From assembly GCA_934274515.1 (NCBI GenBank), contig CAKQTC010000012.1:1-64000 (forward strand): a DNA stretch of 64,000 nucleotides, in the 5' to 3' direction. This document shows, one piece after another, positions 33,729 through 43,500 of the stretch. This stretch comes from an uncultured Clostridia bacterium (GTDB lineage Bacteria > Bacillota > Clostridia > Christensenellales > DTU072). The position numbers were made by a program, and so were the translations under genes. The notes below the pieces were generated by a model. It did no database searches. It saw nothing but the letters and a program-made list of their open reading frames with translations, and was not told where the DNA came from. How positions within the stretch are numbered: position 1 is the first letter of the stretch; the number at the start of each line of letters is the position of its first letter.

Positions 33729-35180
33729 ATGACGGTAAGAACAAGATTTGCACCCAGCCCTACGGGGTTTATGCATATAGGCAACTTGCGCACCGCGCTT
33801 TATGCTTATCTTTACGCAAAACACAACGGCGGACAGTTTATTCTTAGGATAGAAGACACCGACAGGGAGCGTTACGTTGACGGAGCGGTCGAAGCGATTT
33901 ACAACATTTTGGCTAAGGCGGGGTTGAGCCATGACGAGGGTCCGGACAAAGACGGCGGGTACGGTCCGTACGTTCAAAGCGAGAGAAAAGACATTTACAA
34001 AAAGTACGCGGAACAACTCGTCGAAAAAGGCGGAGCGTATTATTGTTTTTGCGACAAAGAACGTCTTGATACTCTTGCCGACGAAAACGGTGTAAAAAAG
34101 TACGACAAGCACTGCCTGCGTTTGTCCAAAGAAGAAGTGCAAAAAAGGATTGCCGCAGGCGAACCGTACGTTATCAGACAAAACGTTCCGCTCGAAGGAA
34201 TGACAGAGTACGAAGATATGGTATGCGGAACCATTCGCGTTCCTTGCAAGGATATGGAAGACGGAATACTTCTAAAATCCGACGGAATGCCGACTTATAA
34301 TTTTGCCAACGTCGTAGACGACCATCTTATGAAGATAACGCACGTTATGCGTGGTATGGAGTATCTTTCGTCTACGCCTAAGTACAACCTTATGTACGAT
34401 TGTTTCGGGTGGGAAAGACCGAAGTATATGCACTTGCCGCCGATAATGAAAGACGCTCAGCGTAAACTTAGCAAACGCTACGGCGACGCAAACTTCGAAG
34501 ATTTTCTTGCGAAAGGGTTTCTTCCCGAAGCGATAGTAAACTACATTGCGTTGCTCGGTTGGTCGCCGAAAGACAACGAAGAAAAAATGAGTTTGGACAG
34601 GCTTGTAGAAATATTCGACGTAGAAGGCATAAATCGCGCGCCTGCGATTTTCGACGAAACGAAAATGAGGTGGCTTAACGGCAGATACGTAAGAGAACTT
34701 ACGCCCGAACAATTTCTCGAATACGCGACGCCGTATTTTGACAAAAGCGTCATAAACGGGAAGTACGACTATGCTAAGTTTGCCAAACTGTTGCACGACA
34801 GGATAGAGATTTTTTCCGAGATACCCGATATGGTGGCGTTCATCGACGACTTCGGCGAAATCGACAAAACCTTGTACGAACATAAAAAAATGAAAACGGA
34901 CGCAACGGTTGCGCTTGCGTGTATGACCGAGGCGATAGACGACCTTAACGCATTGGAAAACTTTGACGAAACGAGCATACACGACGCGTTGATTGCGGGC
35001 AGCGAAAAACTCGGAGTCAAAAAAGGGCAAATGCTGTTTACGGTCAGAGTAGGACTTACGGGTTGCGCGTCCACGCCCGGCGGAGCAGTCGAAATGGCGG
35101 ATATTTTAGGGAAAGAAGAATCCGTAAGACGACTGAAAAAAGCGGTTGAAATGCTACAAACGAAGGCGGACAACAACTAA
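33729..35180 (+). CDS. gltX: Glutamyl-tRNA synthetase
   Basis: A 483-residue class I aminoacyl-tRNA synthetase that charges tRNA-Glu. The HIGH motif is FAPSPTGFMHIGNLRTAL, followed by FILRIEDTDRERYV; the KMSKS motif appears as KLSKR in QRKLSKRYGD. Length is normal. CGGAG lies before the ATG. The C-terminal anticodon-binding domain is complete and ends with the usual alpha-helical region. It stands between a divergent peptidase gene and an acyltransferase. Confidence 0.97.
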   Translation: MTVRTRFAPSPTGFMHIGNLRTALYAYLYAKHNGGQFILRIEDTDRERYVDGAVEAIYNILAKAGLSHDEGPDKDGGYGPYVQSERKDIYKKYAEQLVEKGGAYYCFCDKERLDTLADENGVKKYDKHCLRLSKEEVQKRIAAGEPYVIRQNVPLEGMTEYEDMVCGTIRVPCKDMEDGILLKSDGMPTYNFANVVDDHLMKITHVMRGMEYLSSTPKYNLMYDCFGWERPKYMHLPPIMKDAQRKLSKRYGDANFEDFLAKGFLPEAIVNYIALLGWSPKDNEEKMSLDRLVEIFDVEGINRAPAIFDETKMRWLNGRYVRELTPEQFLEYATPYFDKSVINGKYDYAKFAKLLHDRIEIFSEIPDMVAFIDDFGEIDKTLYEHKKMKTDATVALACMTEAIDDLNALENFDETSIHDALIAGSEKLGVKKGQMLFTVRVGLTGCASTPGGAVEMADILGKEESVRRLKKAVEMLQTKADNN

Positions 35181-35221
35181 AAACGAGAGAACATCCAAAA
35201 AGGAAAGGCTATTATCGAATT

Positions 35222-35983
35222 ATGAAAAAAGAGAAAAAAAAATATTACAGCCCGGTAAAAGAATACGACACGTTCAAACGGCCGCACGTCTTTTTTAAGA
35301 TTGTAAAAGGACTTGTGAAATTGTTTTTCCCGAAAAACGAATTCGTATGGAAAACGGATAAACCCGAACAAGGCGACGCCGTAATTTATATTTGTAATCA
35401 TACTAAAATCTACGCGCCGTCATACTTTATCGCATGCCATAAAAAACCGGTAAGAGTATGGGCAAATTGCTATTTTATGTATTTTAACCTGTGTTGGCAT
35501 CACATAAAAACGAAGGTTATCAATAATAGAAAACCGAAATTTTTACTTTATCCGCTCGCTTGGTTGCTTATGCCGACAATCGTTCTTACTTTTAGAGCGT
35601 TTAACCCGATACCTGTGTTTCATACGCCCAAAGAAGTATTTTCGATGACCTTTAAGAAGAGTATGGAAACCCTAAACGAGGGTATACCGCAAGTTATCTT
35701 CCCCGAAAGAACGGAAAACAAAGTCAATAAATATATATGGCAATTAAACACGGGGTTTGCGAGAGTGGCGGAAACGTATTATAGGGAAACGGGTCGAAAG
35801 GTAAAATTTTATCCCGTGTACTGCGCGGAAAAATTGCGCACTTTCGTTGTCGGAGATCCGATAGAATACGACCCGAGCGTGCCTATGGCAAAACAAAAAA
35901 TAACTATTTGTAACTATCTCGAAAATAAAATCGAAGAACTCGGCGACTCGTTGCCCGAACACGAACCCGTAATTTACGGCTAA
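35222..35983 (+). CDS. PlsC-like acyltransferase
   Basis: A 253-residue protein with a PlsC-type glycerolipid acyltransferase pattern: CNHTKIYAPSYF (motif I region), VIFPERTENK (motif III, like FPEGTR), and a later P-rich segment. The usual HX4D pair is altered: the His of NHT is followed by Ala instead of Asp at the expected position. It may transfer an acyl group to a lipid or lysolipid with changed chemistry, or may be a non-canonical relative. AAAGGA precedes the ATG at a rather long distance. It follows gltX by 41 bases. Confidence 0.75.
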   Translation: MKKEKKKYYSPVKEYDTFKRPHVFFKIVKGLVKLFFPKNEFVWKTDKPEQGDAVIYICNHTKIYAPSYFIACHKKPVRVWANCYFMYFNLCWHHIKTKVINNRKPKFLLYPLAWLLMPTIVLTFRAFNPIPVFHTPKEVFSMTFKKSMETLNEGIPQVIFPERTENKVNKYIWQLNTGFARVAETYYRETGRKVKFYPVYCAEKLRTFVVGDPIEYDPSVPMAKQKITICNYLENKIEELGDSLPEHEPVIYG

Positions 35984-36195
35984 TAAGTTCCGCGTACCGT
36001 TTAAGAGAAAAACCTACGCTCGACATGACAGCAACGTGACGTTGCATCCTGTAATCGGGCAAAGGTAAATCGCGGAAAAATGCTTTCTCTGTCGGCACGG
36101 CGGCAACGTTTTGCGTTGTATTGCGGCTATCGCCGAAATGTTTCGACTGCGTTCAACATATATAAACGGCAGGGTAAAAAGTTTCTTGCAGAATG

Positions 36196-37245
36196 TTATT
36201 TCGTGAACGTAAACAGATAGTCGCCGTCGCTGTCGATTGTTAGTGTTATCGTGCCGTCGGTGTCGGTACGGTAGATGGTGGCGTCGACATCGGCTAGCCG
36301 AGTTAGTGCTTGTTCGGTCGGGTGTCCGTATTTGTTATCGCTCGCGTCTACCGAGATTATCGCGTATTCCGTTTTGACGTATGCAAGAAACGCCGCTGTG
36401 GACGAGTCTTTACTGCCGTGATGCGCGACTTTGAGAAAATCAATATCCATTCCTCCGGCGAAGTTTTCCGTGTAGGCTATAAACCAGTTTTCTTCTTCTT
36501 CGGGTGCGTCGCCCGTCAATAAAAGTTTTCTTCCGCCGTACTTAATCAATATCATTATCGACATACCGTTCTTGACTTTTGCGGCGGTTTTCGTAAATCC
36601 GTCGTTCCCCGGAGAAAAGAACGTAAGCACGCATGCTCCGACTATCTCTTCAAAAGTCGAGTTATCTTCGTCGGCGATTATATGTCGCGTCGCGCCTTCT
36701 TCAGCAAGCGCTTTGTCCATAAACGTTCGATATGTTTGAGAGCCGTTTTCGTAATAATCGTTATAATATAAATTCTTTACTTCATAGTCGTCAAGAACTT
36801 GGCTCATCATATTGACGTGGTCGCTATCGGGGTGCGTCACAACCAAATAATCTATCCGATTGCCTTCCACGACTTCGTTCAGATAGTTATAATACCTGTC
36901 CTTGTTTTCTTTTTTTGCTTTCAATCCGCTGCCTGCGTCAACCAGCATATATTTGTTTTCCGGTAGTTCGATGACTATGCCGTCGCCTTGACCTACGAAT
37001 ACGAAATGTACCTTAATCGGAGTTCCGTCTATCGTACCGTACGACGCTCCGCGCTCGGTCTTGTTTTCGCCGCCGTTCCCCGGATTCGACCCTTCACCCG
37101 ACGAAATGCCGAGTTTGTCGAGAATGGGGTCTAGTTTGCCTGTTTTATACAAAACAAGACATACGGCTACCAAAACAAGGATTAAGAGAACCGCAATTAG
37201 TATGTTAATGTTTTTCTGTTTGTTCGATACGCGTTTTTTTGCCAC
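36196..37245 (-). CDS. Membrane-anchored ComEC-type metallo-beta-lactamase
   Basis: A 349-residue protein with a basic N-terminus, one membrane span (about residues 14-34), a Gly/Asn-rich linker and a ComEC/Rec2-type metallo-beta-lactamase domain: VGQGDGIVIELP, VTHPDSDHVNMM (HxxxDH metal site), LLTGDAP and VAHHGSKDSS. The ComEC channel domain is absent. Proteins of this kind are extracellular hydrolases, possibly nucleases or phosphodiesterases. The gene is convergent with the acyltransferase and divergent from the LRR lipoprotein. Confidence 0.85.
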   Translation of the reverse strand: MAKKRVSNKQKNINILIAVLLILVLVAVCLVLYKTGKLDPILDKLGISSGEGSNPGNGGENKTERGASYGTIDGTPIKVHFVFVGQGDGIVIELPENKYMLVDAGSGLKAKKENKDRYYNYLNEVVEGNRIDYLVVTHPDSDHVNMMSQVLDDYEVKNLYYNDYYENGSQTYRTFMDKALAEEGATRHIIADEDNSTFEEIVGACVLTFFSPGNDGFTKTAAKVKNGMSIMILIKYGGRKLLLTGDAPEEEENWFIAYTENFAGGMDIDFLKVAHHGSKDSSTAAFLAYVKTEYAIISVDASDNKYGHPTEQALTRLADVDATIYRTDTDGTITLTIDSDGDYLFTFTK

Positions 37246-37396
37246 GATTTATCTCCGTATTTGAAATTTATTTTGTTTTCTCAATTATACATTCTCTTCC
37301 TCATTATGGCAAGGTTTTTTCTTGCGGCAACGAGAGCGACGGTCGATAAAGCGACAAGTAAAAAAGCATTATATTATCTTAACGCAAAAACTTATC

Positions 37397-37426
37397 TTGA
37401 CAAAACGCGCGCGAGTATAGTATACT
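37397..37426 (+). promoter_or_regulatory. Promoter of the LRR lipoprotein gene
   Basis: TTGACA (37397-37402) and TATACT (37421-37426) with an 18-base spacer lie 82 bases before the start codon. Between promoter and gene are GC-alternating repeats (GTACGC, CGTACG). Confidence 0.7.
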
Positions 37427-37508
37427 TCTTATAATTATAAGTGCGCGGTTGTACGCGCGTATGCATACGTCGTACGCACGAATACGCACGAAATTTGGAG
37501 ATAAAACG

Positions 37509-40500
37509 ATGACGGCGAAAAAACGAACCGGTTGGAAAAAATTTGCGATTTTATTGATACTCGTTCTCGGAGCGGTTTTGCTTACCGCGTGTTTCGGGAC
37601 GCAGGTCACGATAGCGTTTAATTCCGACGGCGGTTCGGCGTGCGAAACGATAATCGTTACGAGCGAAATGACGGAAATAACCCTCCCCGTTCCCGCAAAA
37701 GACGGTTGCATTTTCGACGGTTGGTATGCGAACCGTTCTTTTACCACGCCCGTTCCCGCGGTGTTGTCGAGCGACGATATTCCTACTATGAGCGTGACGT
37801 ACTACGCTAAGTGGTCGCGTAAACAAATTACGATTAAATTTGCCGTCGAGGGCGAAGTCATCGGCACGAAAATTTTTGACTATGACGAAACGGTAACCGA
37901 GGCGGACTGTCCGTCACTCGACGCGTACCCCGACTACGCGTGGGAAAAGTTTTCGTTTAAGGCGAACTACGATAGGCAGGTTGACGCGAAAAAAGTTCAC
38001 AACGTAGACCCCGAGTACACCGTTGCCGTCTATTTCCCGACCGACGACGGGTACGTTTTGGCAAGCGCGGTCAAGGGTGTAAAAGGCACGGTCGTACCCG
38101 ATCCGGGCAAACCGACTTATGTCGGACACGAAAACACCGCGTATTTTTCGCATTGGGCGTTGGACGAAGCCGGAAATCGGCGCATAGCGGAACTGCCTAC
38201 GGAAATCGGCGACGCGGACGTTAAAATTTACGCGATTTTCAAGGATATAACCGACGGTTCCAAATTCCTGTTCTACGAAGAAACCGCGGACGGCAAAAGC
38301 GTGTCCGTCACGGGACTTACGCAAATAGGCAAATATCAAGATACCGTAAGCATACCCAAGTTAATTAACGGCAAACCCGTAGTAAGCGTGGGCGACGACG
38401 GAGAAAAAGGCTCCGTCGGCTCTAAATTTTTGCAGACGGTCGTAATTCCCGAAACGGTCAAAGAGATAAAAGGCTACGCGTTTTTCGGCAGCGAGTCGCT
38501 TAAAGAAGTCATTTTCGTGGGCAACGCGTTGACGTCGATAGGCGAGGGTGCGTTTGCAAACTGTTCTTCCATCGTCAAACTCGATTTACCGAACAACGTG
38601 ACTAGCATAGGCGATTATGCGTTCGCCGCGCTTACCGAAAGCGGAATAACCAAACTTAAAAACGGCGAAACTCCCGACGAAAGCGAAACTGTTTCGTCGC
38701 TATTTTCGACTCTTGCCGTCGATAAAGCGAGCAAACTGTCGCATATAGGCGACTACGCGTTTTACGGTTGCTCGAAAACGGAAACGGCACGTTTCGGCAC
38801 GACCATGCGAGATTTTAACTTCCTTGCGTTTTACGGCAGCGGCATACGGGAAATCGATTTTTACGACGGCGGACTGCTTAAAGGCATAGACGGAGCGGTT
38901 TATTCCGATTCGGGCGAAAAACTTTGTTATTTCCCGATAAAAGGCGACGAAAGTTACGAAATGCCGCAGACGGTCACGGAAATCGCGCCTTACGCGTTCT
39001 ACCGCAACGAAGGCATAAAAAAGATAACGGTTTCTTCCGTGCTTGCCAAGGTCGGCGACTATGCGTTTTACGGTTGCGCTTCTCTTACGGAGGCGAACTT
39101 TGCGTCGTCGTCGCTCGTTTCCGTCGGCGATTATGCGTTTTACGACTGCGCCGCGCTTACGCGAGCGGATTTTCCTACTACGCTTACGGCGACGGGCGCG
39201 TCCGCGTTTGAAAACTGCGGTTCTCTTAAAAACGTTAATTTTAACGGCGACAAACTCAAAGAAATAAAAACGAAAACGTTTTACCGTTGCGGCGAGTTGG
39301 AAAGCGCGTTCGTTCCCGCAGACGTAAAAGAAATAGGCGATTACGCATACGCATACTGCGGCTCGCTTAATCGGCTTACCTTCGGGAGGGGCAGCAAACT
39401 CGAAGTTATCGGCGATTACGCGTTTTACGGCAGTCCGAAAATAACGACGACGCTTATCCCCGGCGGAACGCAAAGAATAGGCGCGTACGCGTTCGCGTCG
39501 GAAAACGGCAAATCGCAGTTCGAACTCGATACGGAAACGAACCTGACGAACCTTAACGAAATCGGCGATTACGCGTTTATGAACACGAGCATATCGTCCT
39601 TTACCATAGCGGAAAACGTCAAAAACGTAATTCCCTCCGCCGGACAAACTAGCGTGAACAAACTCGGAAAATACGTTTTCAAAAACTGCACGAACTTAAA
39701 ACAAGCGTATTTTACGCCGACAAGCGAATACGTGTCGATAAGCGAAGGGCTTTTTTACGGCTGCGCTTCCCTCGGCAGAATAAGATTTACCAACAAAATA
39801 AAAGAAATAAGCGACTACGCTTTTTATAACTGTTCTTCCCTAAAATCCGTAAGCGACTGGCAAAACGTCGAGAAGATAGGCTCGGAAGCGTTTTACGGCT
39901 GCGTATCTCTCGAAAACAACGGCGGAGAAGAAAGGGTTTTGCCGAGAGAACTCGTTTCTTTAGGCGAACGCGCGTTTTATAACTGTAAGTCGCTTGAAAT
40001 AGTCAACGTTTCCAAAGGGCTTGTAACCATACCCGAAGAAGCGTTTTCTCATTGCGAAAAACTCGAAACTATAAGTTACGACGCAGACGGCGCGCTTACC
40101 ACGATAGGGGAAAACGCGTTTTCTTACTGCACGTCGCTCAAGACTGCGACATTGCCCGTTAAACTCGCGGAGAGGGAATACGCCGAGTACGACGAAGACG
40201 GGAAAGTGACCAACGTGGTAAACGATACCACGGGATTGATAAAGAACCCGTTTTACGGCTGTTCTTCCCTTACGGCTTACGTTTTCGCCGGGGATACCGA
40301 CGGAACGCTTACGGCGGAAGACGGCGTGGTTTATCGTAGTTTGTCCGACGACGACGCAAACGCGGGCGTGTTGAACGGCAAGAAAGCGAGGGCGATATAC
40401 GCTTATCCGACGGCAAAAAGCACGGCGTTTTACGAAGTACCCGTATGGGCGTCCGAAATCGACAGATACGCGTTTTTCGGAAGTACGATAACGGGAATTA

Positions 40501-43500
40501 GATTTGCGGACGCAAGCGAGCAAAACGGGAAAAAGCCGATAATGTTTACCGAAGTAGGCGATTACGCGTTCGCCGAAACGGCGGCGACCGAGGCGTCGAT
40601 ATCCGCGCGCGTATATAAAATAGGCGCGGGAGCGTTTGCGAGGAGCAAACTGAACTCCGTTACCGTTGACGCGAAGTACGTCTACGCAAGCGAAATCAAC
40701 TCCGCATATAACGTGCTTAACGCAAAGACGGGAAGCAATCTTCTCACGATAGGCGCGTACGCGTTCAAGCAAACCGCGATTAAGCGGTTTGCCGTTCCTT
40801 ACAGAGTGACGGAACTCGGCGACGGCGCATTGTCGGAATGTTATTCTCTGTCCGAGATTACGTTCGGCGAAGGCGCGAAGATAGACGGGGAAACGCTTAC
40901 GTTGGGCGACGGATTGTTCCGTAACGACAACCTTATTTCGGCGGTCGTGTTGCCCGATAACGTCGTTGCCGTAGGCGCGTACGCTTTTTACGCCTGCGCC
41001 AACCTTGAAAAAGTGACGTTCGGGTTTGACGGGACGGAAAATCTTGCGATAGGCGATTATGCGTTTGCGAAAGCGCACTACCTGTACGAAATTACCTTCC
41101 CGTCCAACCTTGCTTCTCTCGGGAAAGGCGTTTTCGACGGGGATACGAGGCTTAAATACGTTAATTTCGCAACGAAAGCAAAAGACGGGATAGAACTCGA
41201 AATACCCGACTATGCGTTCGTCGGTATGCGAGAAATGGAAGAAATAACGTTGCCGTCGTACGTTACGAGAATCGGCGAAGGGGCGTTTAACGACACTTCA
41301 TTAAGAAAAATAGAATTTTTAGGAGATAAAAACTCGCCGTCGCTCGTTATCGGGAAAGGGGCGTTTGCGAATTTAATCGCGCTTACGACGATTGATTTAC
41401 CCGCCAATCTTACGGAAATCGGCGAAGAGGCTTTTTATAAGTCGAGTATTGCGCAGATTAACTACGGCGAAGGGAAAAAGGACGACAAAAACAACGAAGT
41501 AGGGCTTGCGCTCGGCAAAAAAGCGTTTTCGGAGACGCAAATAACCGAGTTTATCGCCACGGCGAGAATAACCGCGATAGGGGAAAGTTGTTTTGAAAAC
41601 TGTTTGAATTTAGCGACCGTAGGCATAGGCACACACGTGACTGTACTCGGCGACAGGGCGTTTTACGGGAACACTGCGTTAACGACCGTCACGTTCGGCG
41701 AAAAAACGGTTCTCGGTACGACGACGACGTGCAATCCGATAGAAGTTATCGGTAAAGAAAGTTTCTTTAAGACGGGAATAACCGCATTGAAACTGACTAG
41801 CGGAGACGGTCAAGACGGCATTAAGATAAAAGAGGACGCGTTTGCGTTCACCGCGCTGGAAAGCGTAGAGATAGGAGGAAAGGGAAAAGTCGAAATAGAA
41901 ACGGGCGCGTTCCGCGAAACGACCGCGCTTAACTCATTCAAAGCGGAAACGGACGATAAAATTACGGTCGGGAAGAGCGTGTTTTTCGCATGTCGGTCGC
42001 TTGTAAGTTTATCTCTTAAAGGCAGCGCAATCGAATTAACGTACGGATTTGCCGCAGGTGCAACCGAAATCGGCGACGGATTTGCGTTTGAAGAAACCGA
42101 CGTCGGTAATAAAAACTACTTCTTTGACGCGAAAGAAAAAGTTTTGTTCGACAAAGATAAAACCGCGTTCGTTTATTACCCTGCCGGGAAGACGGGAGCG
42201 ACGTTTACGCTTGACGAAAACGTCACGGAAATCAAACCGTACGCGTTTTACGGAGCGGACGGATTGACGGGTATTATCGTTAAAGGCGACGCTGTCGGCA
42301 TAGGGGAAAACTGCTTTACGGAAACGGGAAGCAATCTTACGTTCTACGTTCCGTCGAATAGAGTCGCAGAGTATAAAAACGGTTGGAGAATAAGTAACGT
42401 CGCGGCTGACGAAACGGTGGCGGACGGGCTTGTGCTTTCCGTTCTTTCATCGGGCGAATACAGCGTGGTCGGGTATCTTGGAACGAGTAAGAAAGTAGAG
42501 ATAAAAAGTCGCGTCACGGACGCAGACGGGAAAGAATACTTTATCGTGTCCGTCGGTAAAAACGCGTTCGGAAACAACTCGGTCATCACCGAGGTCGTCA
42601 TCGAAGACGGGATAAAAACCATAGAATCGTATGCGTTCGGAAACTGTACCGCACTTACCAAACTCACGATAGGCGAAAACGTGACGAGCATTAAAAACCA
42701 CGCGTTTTTCGGCTGTTCTTCTCTTAAAGAAATAACGATAACGGAAGGCAGCAGCCTTATCGAAATAGGCAACTATGCGTTTGCCGGGAATGTAGCGATG
42801 GAAACGTTGAAATTGCCCGACGGCGTAGAAAAAATGGGTATTTTCGCGTTTGCCGGGGATACGAGCCTTAGAGATTTAACCATAGGGTACGGGCTTGAAG
42901 AAGTGGGCAACAACGCGTTTGAAAATTGTATTTCGCTCAATTATCTTACGTTGCCCGGAACGGTGAAGAAACTCGGTAGTTATGTGTTTACCGGGTGCGA
43001 AAATCTCGTGTACGTCGAATTTTCTGCGCAAAGCGTGTGTAAGATAGAAAGCAACACGTTTACGGGCGCGCCCGAAAGCGTTTATTTCTTCGTACCCGAT
43101 ACGTCGAGCGCAAGGCTGTATAAGACGGACGGGATATGGCGTAACCATATAAGCAAGATACTTTCCGCGGAGGAACGTTGCTCGGAGGCGGGGTTTGAAA
43201 ATTACGTCGTTAAACTTGACGGAAACGACTACGTGCTTGTCGCGTATCTCGGCACGGAAGAAGAAGTCGTCGTGGAAAGCACGGTAAACGAGAACGTTAA
43301 AATAACCGTCGTAGGGGAGTACGCGTTTGGTAAATTTACGAAGAAAATAACGATAAACGGCGGAGTCAAAGAAATAGCGGACAGGGCGTTTTATCAAACG
43401 GTTAACCTCGAAGAGATAACTTTGCCGGAAACCGTGGAAAAAATCGGTTCTTACGCGTTTGCGTATCTTAAAAACCTGAATAAGGTAGCCGTACTCGATG

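Noticed and set aside
37449..37508. Longer N-terminus for the LRR lipoprotein
   Set aside because: It would put 20 polar residues before the signal peptide and lacks a ribosome site, while the ATG at 37509 has a good one.
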